A DNA stretch of 23,563 nucleotides from CAZDYP01 sp964509505 (GTDB lineage: Bacteria > Chloroflexota > Anaerolineae > JACRMK01). The DNA is taken from assembly GCA_964509505.1 (NCBI GenBank), contig CAZDYP010000069.1, forward strand, positions 1-23,563. Reading direction: 5' to 3'. The notes beneath the pieces are model-generated. The model had not been told where the DNA came from. It made no database searches and worked only from the letters and a program-made list of their open reading frames with translations. Shown one piece after another: positions 23,054-23,563 of this stretch. The position numbers and the translations under genes are program-made. Within the stretch, counting starts at the first letter, position 1; every line of letters begins with the position of its first letter.

Positions 23054-23563
23054 TTACAGCAGTTTCACCATCTCGAATAAATCTTTTTCCACCTGAAAGC
23101 CAAAGCCTCGTAGGAACATCGCTGCGCGACTATCTTCGGGTTCGAGCCCGACACGCATCTTGTCTTTGCCGGTGTCGCGCAATGCGGTGATGAGCAAGGC
23201 GCGCACCTCCTCGGCGGTGGCGTCGTTTTTGAGCGCGAGGTGATGCACGCGCAGTGTCGTCTCTGTACGTTTGGCAACACAAAGTAGGAATGCTACCTCG
23301 CGCCCCTCACGAGTTGCTAACCATCCCCGTTGCTCACGTTGCGCTAACAACGTCGGCAGCTCGCGCTCCCAACACGGCGTCGGCGCAAAGTGTGGGTCGT
23401 ACCAACGAATCATCTCTTGCGCGAGCGATGTATCAGACATGCGCGCGATATTCAAGTTGATGGGCAACTCGACAGCGTGCCAACCCAACACATCCACCAG
23501 CGCGGAGTAGCACGGCATACGACGCGTGTAGCGATAGCCTTCCTTCTCATAGACACGCCGCGC
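23054..23563 (-). CDS. GNAT-family acetyltransferase, 5' end outside window
   Basis: The frame is open to the right edge. It begins in the window with ARRVYEKEGYRYTRR, the typical end of a GNAT domain (the acceptor of acetyl-CoA-binding strand 5 and helix 4). It then runs about 150 residues that resemble a second, weaker GNAT domain ending LRGFGFQVEKDLFEMVKLL. The gene therefore probably encodes a tandem two-domain GNAT, of which only the last part is seen. The internal ATG at 23518 should not be taken as the start. The acceptor substrate is unknown. Confidence 0.75.
   Translation of the reverse strand, partial: ARRVYEKEGYRYTRRMPCYSALVDVLGWHAVELPINLNIARMSDTSLAQEMIRWYDPHFAPTPCWERELPTLLAQREQRGWLATREGREVAFLLCVAKRTETTLRVHHLALKNDATAEEVRALLITALRDTGKDKMRVGLEPEDSRAAMFLRGFGFQVEKDLFEMVKLL

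Overview
The window is a 23.6 kb piece of a moderately GC-rich bacterial draft assembly, with one run of 100 N at 5448-5547. My best guess at origin is Chloroflexota (Anaerolineae-like), with moderate confidence. The support is a short Thermus-type EF-Ts, a gram-positive-style VanZ protein, a fused NuoC-NuoD, a split nuo operon, and many intergenic arrays of 7-bp repeats. No rRNA or tRNA is present to settle it.

Layout. 1-2.8 kb: two tandem Ldh2-type malate/L-lactate dehydrogenase genes on the minus strand, separated by a frameshifted four-helix-bundle (23S-intervening-sequence) protein gene that lies exactly between two heptanucleotide arrays. 2.9-3.3 kb: a VanZ-like membrane protein gene. 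3.45-7.2 kb, minus strand: a translation and nucleotide block, rpsB-tsf (ending in a terminator) and pyrH-frr-deoxynucleoside kinase. 7.4-10.6 kb, plus strand: a long C-rich leader, then rho (apparently starting at ATC), a LysM/M23 peptidase and rpsT, closed by a strong bidirectional terminator. 10.6-11.3 kb: an orphan OmpR-type regulator with a degenerate receiver.

11.4-21.8 kb: a complete minus-strand transcription unit for the peripheral arm of complex I. Its order is nuoB2, nuoCD, nuoI, an M42 peptidase, nuoB1, nuoE, nuoF, a VOC protein, nuoG. A TATAAT-type promoter lies before nuoB2 and a clear terminator lies after nuoG. No membrane-arm subunit (A, H, J-N) is in the unit, and NuoB is encoded twice. 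21.75-23.56 kb: an alpha/beta hydrolase, a decayed hicB-hicA toxin-antitoxin pair, and the 3' part of a GNAT-family gene cut by the window edge.

The most unusual feature is the intergenic DNA. At least nine spacers hold short arrays of 7-bp (once 8-bp) units. The unit sequence differs from spacer to spacer, but most arrays have units on both strands so that they fold back on themselves, and they abut or include start and stop codons. Two other structures stand out: a 152-bp MITE-like element with 18-bp terminal inverted repeats and a 6-bp target duplication, and an inverted repeat of about 140 bp that includes the 3' end of the vanZ-like gene.
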